Assembly: GCF_003258515.1 (NCBI RefSeq)
Contig: NZ_QGEH01000001.1
Coordinates: 2,108,001-2,172,000, forward strand
Direction of reading: 5' to 3'
DNA length: 64,000 bases
Source of the DNA: Marinobacter bohaiensis
GTDB lineage: Bacteria; Pseudomonadota; Gammaproteobacteria; Pseudomonadales; Oleiphilaceae
In this document: piece by piece, positions 8,734 to 16,639 of the stretch
Position numbering within the stretch: the first letter of the stretch is position 1
How the letters are laid out: every line of letters begins with the position of its first letter
Notes under the pieces: model-generated
Told to the model about the DNA's origin: nothing
What the model saw: only the letters and a program-made list of their open reading frames with translations
Databases searched by the model: none
Made by a program: the position numbers and the translations under genes

Positions 8734-9732
8734 CTATTCGGTGACCCGGAAGTAGCCGATACCCAGCACCTCGCCGCTGTCGGTCACCGTTTCCACGTGC
8801 CAGTCGCCCAGCATCTGGCGATTGATGCGTTTGCTGCTGGAGGCGCGCATGCTGTCCAGGAACGCATCGATCTCCACCCGCGCCATGCGCTCGTCGCCGC
8901 GGTACCAGTCGTGATACACCGTCCTGCCTTTCAGGCCCCGCCACTCGTTGAAGTAGTAGACCCGAATCAGGTCCTCCGAGCCCATCCGGACCGTCATGGG
9001 CATCACATCGGTGGGTTCGCGACCGTCAAGCGCCGATGTGAGCTGGGCCCGTGCCAAGTGATCGGAGGCGATCTCCACGTAGCTGTTGCCGTCGGCAGCC
9101 ACTGACGCCGTATCCGTATCATCCACGGACTCCGAATCGGCCGCGGCCGTTGACTCGGGCGTGGCCTGCGGCTCCGGGGCAGCAGGTGCGTCATCGGATG
9201 GCGCCGTCGCGGCCGGATCGTCGATCACGTTCTTCGGCGGTAACGTCTCGCCAATGTCCGGCTGGGCTTCGGTACCGTCGTCGTTGGTGCTGACGCTATC
9301 GGAGCCGCTGGCCGCAGCAACATCCGGGGCTGAGCTTTGCTCGGGCGACCTGGCGCTTTCGCTTACAGGATCCACGTCGCGAACGTCAGGTGTTGCCTCC
9401 GCCGGGACCTCTGCGGGCATCTCGACCGGCTCCGGCTTAAAGTAGAACTTGGGGCCGTCGGACTCAGGCGGCGACGCTTCGGAGGCGCTCTGGCTATCCG
9501 GCTGCTCCCGTTCCTGCACCTGCCCGGCGGCCACCAGGCGCTCCTGGATGGGATCATCCCCGCCACTGCCGAGCCAGGACCAGAGGTAGAGCCCCAGTCC
9601 CACCAGGACCACGGCGGCAATCACCAGGAAGACCAGGATTCGGCCCCAATGGTAGACCACCACCTCCTGGGCGGGATTGCTCCGGTCGCGGGCTACCGCC
9701 CGAATGCGCAAGTTGTCGCTCTTTTCTTTCAT
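8734..9732 (-). CDS. DUF2914-type single-pass membrane protein with acidic linker
   Basis: A 332-residue protein with a basic N-terminal 28 residues and one membrane helix at about residues 29-52 (start 'WGRILVFLVIAAVVLVGL'). A long Asp/Glu/Ser/Ala/Pro-rich low-complexity linker spans about 60-225, and a C-terminal globular part of about 90 residues ('RVYYFNEWRGLKGRTVYHDW', 'ASSSKRINRQMLGDWHVE') resembles DUF2914. The layout suggests a periplasmic C-terminal domain on a flexible tether. The function of the family is not known to me. It converges on the cob operon and has no partner downstream. Confidence 0.75.
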   Translation of the reverse strand: MKEKSDNLRIRAVARDRSNPAQEVVVYHWGRILVFLVIAAVVLVGLGLYLWSWLGSGGDDPIQERLVAAGQVQEREQPDSQSASEASPPESDGPKFYFKPEPVEMPAEVPAEATPDVRDVDPVSESARSPEQSSAPDVAAASGSDSVSTNDDGTEAQPDIGETLPPKNVIDDPAATAPSDDAPAAPEPQATPESTAAADSESVDDTDTASVAADGNSYVEIASDHLARAQLTSALDGREPTDVMPMTVRMGSEDLIRVYYFNEWRGLKGRTVYHDWYRGDERMARVEIDAFLDSMRASSSKRINRQMLGDWHVETVTDSGEVLGIGYFRVTE

Positions 9733-9975
9733 GCCGCGTTTTTCGTCCGTTGGTTAGCTGCCGCTGGTCTTTAAGGGGTCTAATAGTAGAGCGCAGTTGG
9801 AGCCTTGGATAGAGCGCGGCCTGCGATAGTCGCCGCGAAATGCCCTTGAGCCCGCGCCATACGGGGCCCGGTCACTGGATTGCGATACTGAAAGGATTGG
9901 ATGGGGCGGAAAGGAACAGGGCGCCACCGGTTAGAACCCGACGGATATCAGGGCGCCCCAGGAACCGAGGCGCCG

Positions 9976-10731
9976 CTACGTGGGCTCGGGCAGTGCCACG
10001 ACGAACTCCAGAATGGCGTTAGCCACCGCCTCCGGTGCGGAAGCCTGGGGGAAGTGCCCGGTGTCCAGTGTGACTCGTCGTGCCCCGGGTACGCGTGCCT
10101 GCATCTCCCGCTGCACTTCGAGTATCACCGAACGGTCCTGCGCCGCCTCGATGTAGAGTCGCGGCAGACGGCCGAAGCGATCGGCGCTCCAGGTCGGCAC
10201 CATGGCGCGGCCGGACTCCGGCTGGGGCGTCAGTCGCGCTGCCAGCGTTGAGGCGTCTTCAACCGGTAAATCCTGCAGAAAAATGTCCAGGGCTGCCGCT
10301 TCCGGGACCGCGCTGACGGTTCCCTCTTCGGACCAGTCGAGGTGAGGGCCGATGCCGGCGGCGTGGGGAAGGCGTTGCTGGACCGGCTTGACCAGATCAG
10401 CAAAACCGGTGCCGCTGGGCAGCATCATCCCGGTGATAAAGACCACGCCATACACCTGATCGACTAGGGCTTCCGCCACCTGGGTGGCGACGACACCGCC
10501 GCCGGAGTGACCGACCAGCACCACCTTGGCCGACCCAATCGCCGTGCTCACGACATCGACGAAGTTCTCCAGGGTGGCCGGACCCGGTGTCTGGCCATTG
10601 CCCGGCAAATCGACGGCGAGGGTGGGGTAGCCGGCGGCGTTCAGCAAGGGCTCGACCCGGCTCCAGCCCCAACTGCCGGCCCAGGCACCATGAATCAGCA
10701 CCATCGTCGGTTTTGAGGGCATCTCAGGCAT
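9976..10731 (-). CDS. Alpha/beta-hydrolase
   Basis: A 251-residue alpha/beta-hydrolase. It shows 'TMVLIHGAWAGSWGW' (oxyanion HG), the nucleophile elbow G-H-S-G-G in 'KVVLVGHSGGG', and a late 'LDTGHFP' that would hold the catalytic His. The substrate cannot be read from sequence; the 'HGAWAGSWGW' start is common in small esterases. The ATG at 10731 is chosen because it starts 8 bases inside the end of the upstream oxygenase gene (coupled) and gives a normal N-terminus; the longer frame upstream is antisense shadow. Probably one operon with the oxygenase. Confidence 0.85.
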   Translation of the reverse strand: MPEMPSKPTMVLIHGAWAGSWGWSRVEPLLNAAGYPTLAVDLPGNGQTPGPATLENFVDVVSTAIGSAKVVLVGHSGGGVVATQVAEALVDQVYGVVFITGMMLPSGTGFADLVKPVQQRLPHAAGIGPHLDWSEEGTVSAVPEAAALDIFLQDLPVEDASTLAARLTPQPESGRAMVPTWSADRFGRLPRLYIEAAQDRSVILEVQREMQARVPGARRVTLDTGHFPQASAPEAVANAILEFVVALPEPT

Positions 10732-11686
10732 AGGTTCTCCGGTACATCTCGCGCATGTGATTGGCCACGGTGGTGGGCGGGTATTTGGGCGATTCGCCCT
10801 GGTCGAGGCAATTTTCCAGGCAACGCACTTCGTGCCCCAATCGACCGCTGTAGAAGAAAGGCACCGAGTAGCGCTCGCGGCCGGACGTATTGACGACGCG
10901 ATGCAGTGTCGAGCGGTAACGGTCATTGGTCCAGCGCGCCACCATATCGCCCAGGTTGACGACGAAGGTTCCGGGGATCGGGTCCACCGGCAGCCAGCGC
11001 TCGTTGCGGATGTCCCAGACCTGCAGGCCGGGGTTGTCATCAAGCAGCAGGATCGTAATGCCGCCGAAGTCGGTGTGCGCGCCGCAGCCTTTTTCGCCCG
11101 GCTCCGGCTTCTCCGGTTGCTGCGGATAGTGCAACAGGCGCAGCGTGGCCAGCGGTTCCCGGCAGAAATCGTCGAAATAGGTCTCCGGCAGCTCCAGCGA
11201 CAGGGCCAGCCCGCGCATGATGCGCTCGCTCAGTACGGTCAGGGCCTCGAAGTATTCGGTCATGGCCGCACGGAAGTCCGGCACATCCTCCGGCCACAGG
11301 TTCGGCCCGATGTTGAATTCGCCGTTCAGGGCGCGCGGGTCATCGGCAGGCACGTCCTCACCGATATAAAAGCCCTCCTTCAGGTCCGGCGGAGTGCCGG
11401 GTTCCAGAGTTTGCCCACGCAGTGGCTCGTAACCACGGTTTGCCGGCGATTGGGCCTTGTCCACCTGATTCTTGATATCGAGCGGCTGATCGAAGAAAGC
11501 CCGGGAGGCGGCGAAGACCCGCTCGATCAGCGCCGGGTTTATGCCGTGGTTGGACACATAGAAGAAGCCGGTCTCCAGGCAGGCCTCGCGTAGGGAAGTC
11601 GCTAGGTGGCTTGCCTGTTCCGGCGACAGATCAATGATCGGTACAGCACTGGCCGGGCCGCCTGTGTTTTCGGGACTAACGTTCAT
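10724..11686 (-). CDS. 2-oxoglutarate/Fe(II)-dependent oxygenase, isopenicillin-N-synthase-like
   Basis: A 320-residue non-haem iron oxygenase of the 2OG-Fe(II)/IPNS family. The N-terminal DIOX_N-type region ('VPIIDLSPEQASHL', 'GFFYVSNHGI') is followed by the metal triad His204-x-Asp206 ('GAHTDFGG') and His262 ('STLHRVV'). The 2OG-binding Arg272-x-Ser274 sits in 'RERYSVPFF'. All key residues are present, so it should be active. The substrate is unknown. It is divergent from a transporter-deaminase operon, so a role in the same nitrogen-heterocycle metabolism is possible but only inferred. GGAGG lies just before the ATG. Confidence 0.88.
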   Translation of the reverse strand: MNVSPENTGGPASAVPIIDLSPEQASHLATSLREACLETGFFYVSNHGINPALIERVFAASRAFFDQPLDIKNQVDKAQSPANRGYEPLRGQTLEPGTPPDLKEGFYIGEDVPADDPRALNGEFNIGPNLWPEDVPDFRAAMTEYFEALTVLSERIMRGLALSLELPETYFDDFCREPLATLRLLHYPQQPEKPEPGEKGCGAHTDFGGITILLLDDNPGLQVWDIRNERWLPVDPIPGTFVVNLGDMVARWTNDRYRSTLHRVVNTSGRERYSVPFFYSGRLGHEVRCLENCLDQGESPKYPPTTVANHMREMYRRTYA

Positions 11687-11700
11687 AACGCCTCCGGTAA

Positions 11701-11724
11701 TTTCCTGAACAAATAGTCAGGAAA
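11701..11724. promoter_or_regulatory. Perfect 8-bp inverted repeat upstream of the oxygenase gene
   Basis: TTTCCTGA - 8 bases - TCAGGAAA, a perfect palindrome 15-38 bases upstream of the oxygenase start, next to its Shine-Dalgarno sequence. The size and position fit an operator for a dimeric repressor; a short mRNA hairpin is the alternative. A further half-site TTCCTGA lies at 11745-11751. No regulator gene adjoins it. Confidence 0.5.
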
Positions 11725-12004
11725 GCCATACATGAAGCGTGCCATTCCTGACCGAATGGACAACTTGGCGAACACTCGATTCTTGCAAACCGGCCGGTGA
11801 GGCGATCAGTGCACCTGGAACCCATAGGGTGCAATCGACTTTCAGAATGTCTCATTTCGGTGCGTTTTGGTCATCTACCAGTGCGGAAAAGGCGGTGGTG
11901 CGGTCCATTGGAACTGGCACCTCGATTGCATTCGAAAAATGCTGAATAGCTGGTCAGGTTATTTTTAAGCCTGCCTATGGCTTCGAAATACCAGGCCTCA
12001 AATA
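11725..12004. other. Intergenic region between divergent operons, no gene
   Basis: This stretch between the oxygenase and the EamA operon has no plausible reading frame with a ribosome-binding site. It should hold the promoters of both divergent operons, but I see no clear -35/-10 pair. It is somewhat more AT-rich than the flanking genes. Confidence 0.4.
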
Positions 12005-12079
12005 GCGACGTAAAGTTGGCCAAACGGGCAAGTGAGTAAAGACCGGTGCCCGTTGCAGAGGCCAGCGAACCAGCGTCGT
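12005..12079 (+). ncRNA. Structured mRNA leader, candidate riboswitch
   Basis: Three nested helices can be drawn by eye. P1 is CGACG 12006-12010 with CGTCG 12074-12078. P2 is TTGGCC 12016-12021 with GGCCAG 12060-12065. P3 is AACGGGCA 12023-12030 with TGCCCGTT 12047-12054, a perfect 8-bp stem with a 16-base loop. The internal loops are asymmetric (TAAAG / CGAACCAG and A / GCAGA). It ends about 12 bases before the first gene of an operon encoding an NMT1-type binding protein and a purine-like deaminase. That architecture (P1-J1-P2-J2-P3) and context resemble the xanthine-binding NMT1-motif RNA as I remember it; the class assignment is inference. Confidence 0.5.
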
Positions 12080-12090
12080 AACCGTATTGG

Positions 12091-13122
12091 ATGAGAGCTA
12101 TGCCAGGATCACGCCATTCGGCGAATAAGCAGCAGGGGCATGCCGTCTACCGTTGGGGGATCGGCTATGCCTTGCTGGCTTTTGCGGCGCTGGGGTGGGG
12201 CTGCAACTTTCCGGTGCTTAAGCTCGGGCTGGCCCAGAGCCCTCCGTTGATTTACACCGTGCTGCGTATGTCCCTGGGCTTTTCGACGATGCTGCTGATC
12301 GCGTTCCTTTCCGGGAATCTGCGCATGCCGCATCGACGTGACTGGCCGGTGGTGCTGTCAGTGGGTGTGCTCCAGAACATGGGCTTTATCACGCTGGTGA
12401 CCCTGGGGCTGCAGTACCTACCGGCCGGGCGGGCTGTGATCCTGGCGTACACCACGCCCATCTGGGTCGTGCCCGCCGCCGCGCTGTTCCTGGGTGAGCG
12501 CCTGTCGCTGCCAAAGGCGCTTGGCGTTGGTCTGGGGCTGGCGGGTCTGCTGACCATCGTCAATCCGCTGGCCATTGCCCTGATTGACGCCGAAACGCTG
12601 AAAGGCATCGGGCTGATTGTCGCCGGGACCATCGTCTGGACGGCGGGGCTGGTGCACGTCCGGCGCCATCACTGGCACGGCGATGTGGTGTCCCTGATTC
12701 CCTGGCAGATCGGCTTGTCGCTGCTGTCGCTCACGCCGCTGGCACTCGCCCTGGAAGACCTGTCCGACGTTCAATGGAGCGCCGCTTTCGGCTGGAATGT
12801 CCTGTTCAGCGGCGCCATCGCCTCGGGACTGTGCGTGGCTGCGCAGGTCGGCGCAATGCGTTCCCTGCCGGCGGTGACCCTGTCCCTCAATTCAGCGGCG
12901 GTGCCCGCGGTTGGCATCGTCGCCTCTTTCTTCCTGCTCGGCGAATCGCCGTCGTTCACCGATCTCACCGGTTTCCTGCTGATCGCATCCGGCATTGTCC
13001 TGGTTGGACTGGCGGATCGTCGGCAGGCCTTGCGAGGGCGTGCCCGTCTGGCCGCGCCCGAACGATCCATAACGACATCAACAAACAAAGCAACAACGCA
13101 ATCAACGACCAAAGCAACCTAG
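12091..13122 (+). CDS. EamA/DMT-superfamily transporter
   Basis: A 343-residue integral membrane protein with about ten hydrophobic helices and the two-fold EamA repeat. Typical motifs are 'ALGWGCNFPVLKLGL' and 'AGRAVILAYTTPIWVV' in the first half and 'FLLGESPSFTDLTGFLLIASGIVLV' at the end. Such proteins move small metabolites across the inner membrane; the substrate is not predictable here. The start may be ATG 12091 or ATG 12100; GGATGAGAG sits just before the latter. The tail is Thr/Asn-rich and poorly conserved. It is the first gene after the structured leader and lies 20 bases upstream of the binding-protein gene. Confidence 0.85.
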   Translation: MRAMPGSRHSANKQQGHAVYRWGIGYALLAFAALGWGCNFPVLKLGLAQSPPLIYTVLRMSLGFSTMLLIAFLSGNLRMPHRRDWPVVLSVGVLQNMGFITLVTLGLQYLPAGRAVILAYTTPIWVVPAAALFLGERLSLPKALGVGLGLAGLLTIVNPLAIALIDAETLKGIGLIVAGTIVWTAGLVHVRRHHWHGDVVSLIPWQIGLSLLSLTPLALALEDLSDVQWSAAFGWNVLFSGAIASGLCVAAQVGAMRSLPAVTLSLNSAAVPAVGIVASFFLLGESPSFTDLTGFLLIASGIVLVGLADRRQALRGRARLAAPERSITTSTNKATTQSTTKAT

Positions 13123-13142
13123 ACCCTGACTGGAGCCTGGAC

Positions 13143-14138
13143 ATGATGATGAAGAGTTCCCGAATGCTGGTGTTGGCCGCCGCCCTGAGCGGCAGTGGGA
13201 TGGCCGCCGCGGCGGACAAAGTGGTGTTTCAGCTGGACTGGCTGCCGGGTGGTGACAAGGCGCCCGTGTACGTCGGTATCCAGGAAGGCTACTTCGCCGA
13301 CGAAGACCTGGAGGTGAGCATTGCCAGTGGCCGCGGGTCCACCGACGCGGTGACCAAGATGGCGACCGGCCAATCGGACATCGGCAGCGCGGATATCGGC
13401 GCCCTGATGGCGGCAAAAGCCCAGGATGACGTGCCCGTCAGCGCGGTCTATCCGCTGTTCACGCAGGCACCGCACGCCTTTTTTGTGCTGGACGACAGCG
13501 GCATCCAGTCCATCACCGATATCAAAGGCAAGAAGGTCGCCACATCGCCGTTCACGTCTTCCAATGCCTTTCTGCCCATCGTGCTGGAAGAAAACGGCAT
13601 GGCGCCCGATGCGGTGACGTTGACCAAGACGGATCCCGGCGCGCTGGGCCCCATGCTGATGACGGGCAACACCGACGCCATCATCGCCTGGGTCACCAAT
13701 GTGGCGCTGTTCCAGAGCCAGGCCACCGACGCCGGCAAGGCCATCCGCGTGCTGCCCTGGTCGGAAGCTGGCCTGGAACTCTACAGCTCGGCCATCCTGG
13801 CCAGCGACCGTTTCCTCGAAGAGCGACCGGACGTGGCCAAGCGTTTCCTGAAGGCGTTCGCCAAATCCGTCGCCTTCACCCGGGATAACCCGGAGCAGGC
13901 GGGCGAGGACCTTCACGCCATGGTTGCCGAAGTCGACCCGGCGGTCGCGGCCGGCCAGATCCGCGACACCATGAAGCTGGTCTTCAACGACGCCACCGAG
14001 CAGGACGGCGTGGGCGTGTTCGCGCCGGAACGTATCGCGGCGACCTGGAGTTATGTGGCCGAGGCCAACGATCTGGCGGAATCCTCCCTGGACCCGGAAA
14101 CCACCGTCAACCGCGGCTTTGCCCCGGAGCCGAAGTAA
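13143..14138 (+). CDS. ABC transporter substrate-binding protein, NMT1/THI5-like
   Basis: A 331-residue periplasmic binding protein. A signal peptide covers about residues 1-24, ending AMAAAA-like before 'DKVVFQLDW'. The mature part carries the NMT1-family 'FQLDWLPGGDKAPVYVGIQE' and 'TDAVTKMATGQSDIGSADIG', seen in binding proteins for thiamine precursors and related heterocycles. ATG 13143 is chosen because it begins the signal peptide; GGAG lies upstream. With the ATPase and permease that follow it forms a complete importer. The presence of a deaminase gene and a candidate leader RNA points to a nucleobase-like ligand, which is inference. Confidence 0.88.
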   Translation: MMMKSSRMLVLAAALSGSGMAAAADKVVFQLDWLPGGDKAPVYVGIQEGYFADEDLEVSIASGRGSTDAVTKMATGQSDIGSADIGALMAAKAQDDVPVSAVYPLFTQAPHAFFVLDDSGIQSITDIKGKKVATSPFTSSNAFLPIVLEENGMAPDAVTLTKTDPGALGPMLMTGNTDAIIAWVTNVALFQSQATDAGKAIRVLPWSEAGLELYSSAILASDRFLEERPDVAKRFLKAFAKSVAFTRDNPEQAGEDLHAMVAEVDPAVAAGQIRDTMKLVFNDATEQDGVGVFAPERIAATWSYVAEANDLAESSLDPETTVNRGFAPEPK

Positions 14139-14139
14139 C

Positions 14140-14928
14140 ATGACCCAGCAACATGAACGCGCCTTCGTGAAGATGGATGGGGTCGGGCATCGCTACGACC
14201 CCAGCCCGGACGCACCCATGGCGGTACGTGACATCAACCTGGAAATCCACCGTCACGAATTCGTGGCGGTGGTGGGGCCCTCCGGCTGCGGCAAGTCGAC
14301 GCTGCTGCGCATGGTATCGGGCCTGCTGATCCCCAGCGACGGGGAGGTCAGCGTGTTCGGCAAAACCGTGAACGGCCCCCGTGATGACGTCGGCATCGTG
14401 TTCCAGAAGCCGACGCTGCTGCCGTGGCTCACGGTGCGCAAGAACATCCTGTTCCCGCTCAAGCACAAGTACGGCAGTTACAGCCGCATCGACGAGAAGC
14501 GTGCCGAAGAACTGCTGGCGATCGCCGGGCTCGAGGCCTTCGCCGACAAGATGCCGGACGAGCTGTCCGGCGGCATGCAGCAGCGAGTGGGGATCGTGCG
14601 GGCGTTACTGCTCAATCCCGACATCCTGCTGATGGACGAGCCTTTCTCGGCCCTGGATGCCATGACTCGCGAACAGATCGGCTTCGACCTGCTCAAGATC
14701 TGGAGCGAGCAGCCCAAAACCGTGCTGTTCATCACGCACTCCATCTCCGAGGCGGTGCTGCTGGCGGACCGGGTGCTGGTCATGAGCAAACGCCCAGGCT
14801 CCGTGCTTGATCTGATCGACGTTGACCTGCCGCGCCCGCGCAGCGCGGACACCATCAGGGAACCCCGTTTCAGCGACCTGACCGACCGCATAAGGAAGCA
14901 TATCTATGAACCCGAAGCAGCCGTCTGA
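14140..14928 (+). CDS. ABC transporter ATP-binding protein, nitrate/taurine/thiamine-precursor type
   Basis: A 262-residue ATPase with Walker A 'GPSGCGKST', Q-loop 'VFQKPTLLPWLTV', signature 'ELSGGMQQRVGIVRAL', Walker B 'ILLMDEPFSALD' and the switch His in 'VLFITHSISEA'. The 'LLPWLTVRKNI' stretch is typical of the SsuB/TauB/NrtD/ThiZ group that works with NMT1-type binding proteins. It starts one base after the stop of the binding-protein gene, and its end overlaps the permease start. Confidence 0.93.
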   Translation: MTQQHERAFVKMDGVGHRYDPSPDAPMAVRDINLEIHRHEFVAVVGPSGCGKSTLLRMVSGLLIPSDGEVSVFGKTVNGPRDDVGIVFQKPTLLPWLTVRKNILFPLKHKYGSYSRIDEKRAEELLAIAGLEAFADKMPDELSGGMQQRVGIVRALLLNPDILLMDEPFSALDAMTREQIGFDLLKIWSEQPKTVLFITHSISEAVLLADRVLVMSKRPGSVLDLIDVDLPRPRSADTIREPRFSDLTDRIRKHIYEPEAAV

Positions 14929-15697
14929 CATGAGGTTTCGCCAGCCGCTGATGCGGGTTGCTCCCGGTCTCTTCTTCGTCGGCCTGATCCTGGCCTGGGA
15001 ACTGGTCTGCCGTCTGGCGCAACTGCCGGCGTTTGTCCTGCCGGCGCCGTCGGCGATCTTCCAGGCCTTTCTGGACGTGGACTTCAGCCGCTGGATGACC
15101 CACCTGTGGGCCACCTTGCGGGTGGCGCTGATGGGCTTCGCCATCTCAATCGCCATCAGCATTCCGATCGCCATCGCCATGATGCGCTCGGAGCTGTTGT
15201 CCCGGACGCTGTACCCACTGCTGGTGGTGATCCAGTCCACGCCGGTGGTGGCGGTGGCGCCGCTGATCATCGTGCTGATGGGCTCCGACGACCCGTCGCG
15301 GGTGCTGATCACCTGTCTGCTGACGTTCTTCCCGCTGGTGGTGTCCACCGCAACCGGGATCAACGAGACGCCGGCGGAACTGATCGAGCTGAGCCGGTCG
15401 CTGGATGCGCCGATCCGCCGGGAGACCTGGCAGATCCGCATTCCCTACGCCATCCCTCACATCTTTGCCGGTCTGAAAGTCGCCATCACCCTGGCGATTA
15501 TCGGTGCCGTCGTGGCGGAGTTTGTCGCGGCGGAAGAGGGGCTGGGCTATTTCATCCAGTTCTCCACGTCCTTCTTCAAGATTCCCCAGGCGTTTGCCGG
15601 CCTGTTCTTCCTGGCGATTGTCAGTCTGCTGCTTTTCAAATCCGTGCAGTGGGTGCAGCAGGCCTTCTTTGGCTGGAGCCTTCCCAAAAAGAAGTAG
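14906..15697 (+). CDS. ABC transporter permease, SsuC/TauC/ThiX-like
   Basis: A 263-residue inner-membrane permease with about six helices. It bears the BPD_transp_1 EAA-type loop around 'SRSLDAPIRRETWQIRIPYAIPHIFAG', where the coupling helix contacts the ATPase. 'FVLPAPSAIFQAF' near the N-terminus is typical for this subfamily. ATG 14906 has AAGGA nine bases upstream and overlaps the ATPase gene by 23 bases; ATG 14930, one base after the ATPase stop, is the alternative. Confidence 0.9.
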   Translation: MNPKQPSDMRFRQPLMRVAPGLFFVGLILAWELVCRLAQLPAFVLPAPSAIFQAFLDVDFSRWMTHLWATLRVALMGFAISIAISIPIAIAMMRSELLSRTLYPLLVVIQSTPVVAVAPLIIVLMGSDDPSRVLITCLLTFFPLVVSTATGINETPAELIELSRSLDAPIRRETWQIRIPYAIPHIFAGLKVAITLAIIGAVVAEFVAAEEGLGYFIQFSTSFFKIPQAFAGLFFLAIVSLLLFKSVQWVQQAFFGWSLPKKK

Positions 15698-15745
15698 TGT
15701 CTTGTTAAAACGTTTATAAACAGATTTCTATAGGATTTTATTAAA

Positions 15746-16234
15746 GTGAGTTATACAGAAACCGATCTGGAATTTCTTCGATCTGCCATCCGCTTGTCGG
15801 AGTCGATTGCCGAGCAGGGCATCCATCCCTTCACCGCGCTGCTGGTGGACGCCGACGGCCAGGTACTGATGGAGCAGGTGAACGCCTACCTGCCGGACCA
15901 GGACATGACCGGCCACGCCGAACGCGTGCTGATGACCCGGGCCAGCAAGGCGTATCGCCCGGATTTCCTGGCCCAATGCACCATGTACGTGTCCGCCGAA
16001 CCCTGCGCCATGTGTGCCGGCGCCGCCTATTGGGCGGGACTGGGGCGCGTCGTGTATGGCGTGAGCGAGAAGCGACTGAAGGCGATCACCGGTAATCATC
16101 CGGAAAATCCCACCCTCGATCTGCCGTGCCGCCAGGTGTTCGAATCGGGACAGCGTCCGGTCGATGTGATTGGGCCGCTGCTTGAGGACGAGGCCGCCAG
16201 GGTGCACGAGAGCTTCTGGGCGAAGCACGGCTAG
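15746..16234 (+). CDS. Cytidine/deoxycytidylate-deaminase-fold nucleobase deaminase (guanine-deaminase-like)
   Basis: A 162-residue zinc deaminase. His57-Ala58-Glu59 ('GHAER') and Pro86-Cys87-x-x-Cys90 ('SAEPCAMCAGA') supply the zinc ligands and proton shuttle. Length and motif spacing resemble bacterial guanine/nucleobase deaminases more than TadA, which prefers tRNA; exact substrate unproven. It uses a GTG start with AGGA ten bases upstream. The 48-base gap after the permease, and a common direction, suggest it is in the transporter operon, so the imported compound may be its substrate (inference). Confidence 0.8.
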   Translation: MSYTETDLEFLRSAIRLSESIAEQGIHPFTALLVDADGQVLMEQVNAYLPDQDMTGHAERVLMTRASKAYRPDFLAQCTMYVSAEPCAMCAGAAYWAGLGRVVYGVSEKRLKAITGNHPENPTLDLPCRQVFESGQRPVDVIGPLLEDEAARVHESFWAKHG

Positions 16235-16288
16235 CGAGGGCAGGAGAGCTGGCGGATAACCGGGGCCGCCGGGACAGCGGCCCCGAAA

Positions 16289-16639
16289 TCAGAACAGGCC
16301 GGACTGCTGGAACACCATGTAGCAGGCGGTCCCGGCAATAATCGACAGCAACGCGTTGCGGCGCCACAGGTGCAGGGCCACCACGACCAGGCTCGGCACC
16401 AGCGCATCCAGCCCCAGCATCGGCGCCGACCAGTGGCCCGAGCGCAGCAGGAAGATCACCACCAGAAGCGACATGACCGCGGCGGGAAGGTACCGGCCCA
16501 AATGCTGGATCAACGGGTGTTCGCTGTGCCGGGAGAAGAAGGCGAACGGAATCACCCGCGTGGCAAACGTGGCCGCCGTGCCCACGGCGATAAAGGCCAG
16601 CAGGTACGCCGTGCTGTCGGCGCTCAACACGCTATCCAT
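16289..16639 (-). CDS. azlD: AzlD-family branched-chain amino acid export subunit
   Basis: A 116-residue protein with four hydrophobic segments and the AzlD-type 'GTAATFATRVIPFAFF' start and 'YLPAAVMSLLVVIFLL' centre. AzlD is the small partner of AzlC in export of branched-chain amino acids or analogues. The ATG at 16639 lies inside the end of azlC with GGAGGA nine bases before it, so the two are coupled; in-frame ATGs further upstream lack this signal. Confidence 0.85.
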   Translation of the reverse strand: MDSVLSADSTAYLLAFIAVGTAATFATRVIPFAFFSRHSEHPLIQHLGRYLPAAVMSLLVVIFLLRSGHWSAPMLGLDALVPSLVVVALHLWRRNALLSIIAGTACYMVFQQSGLF

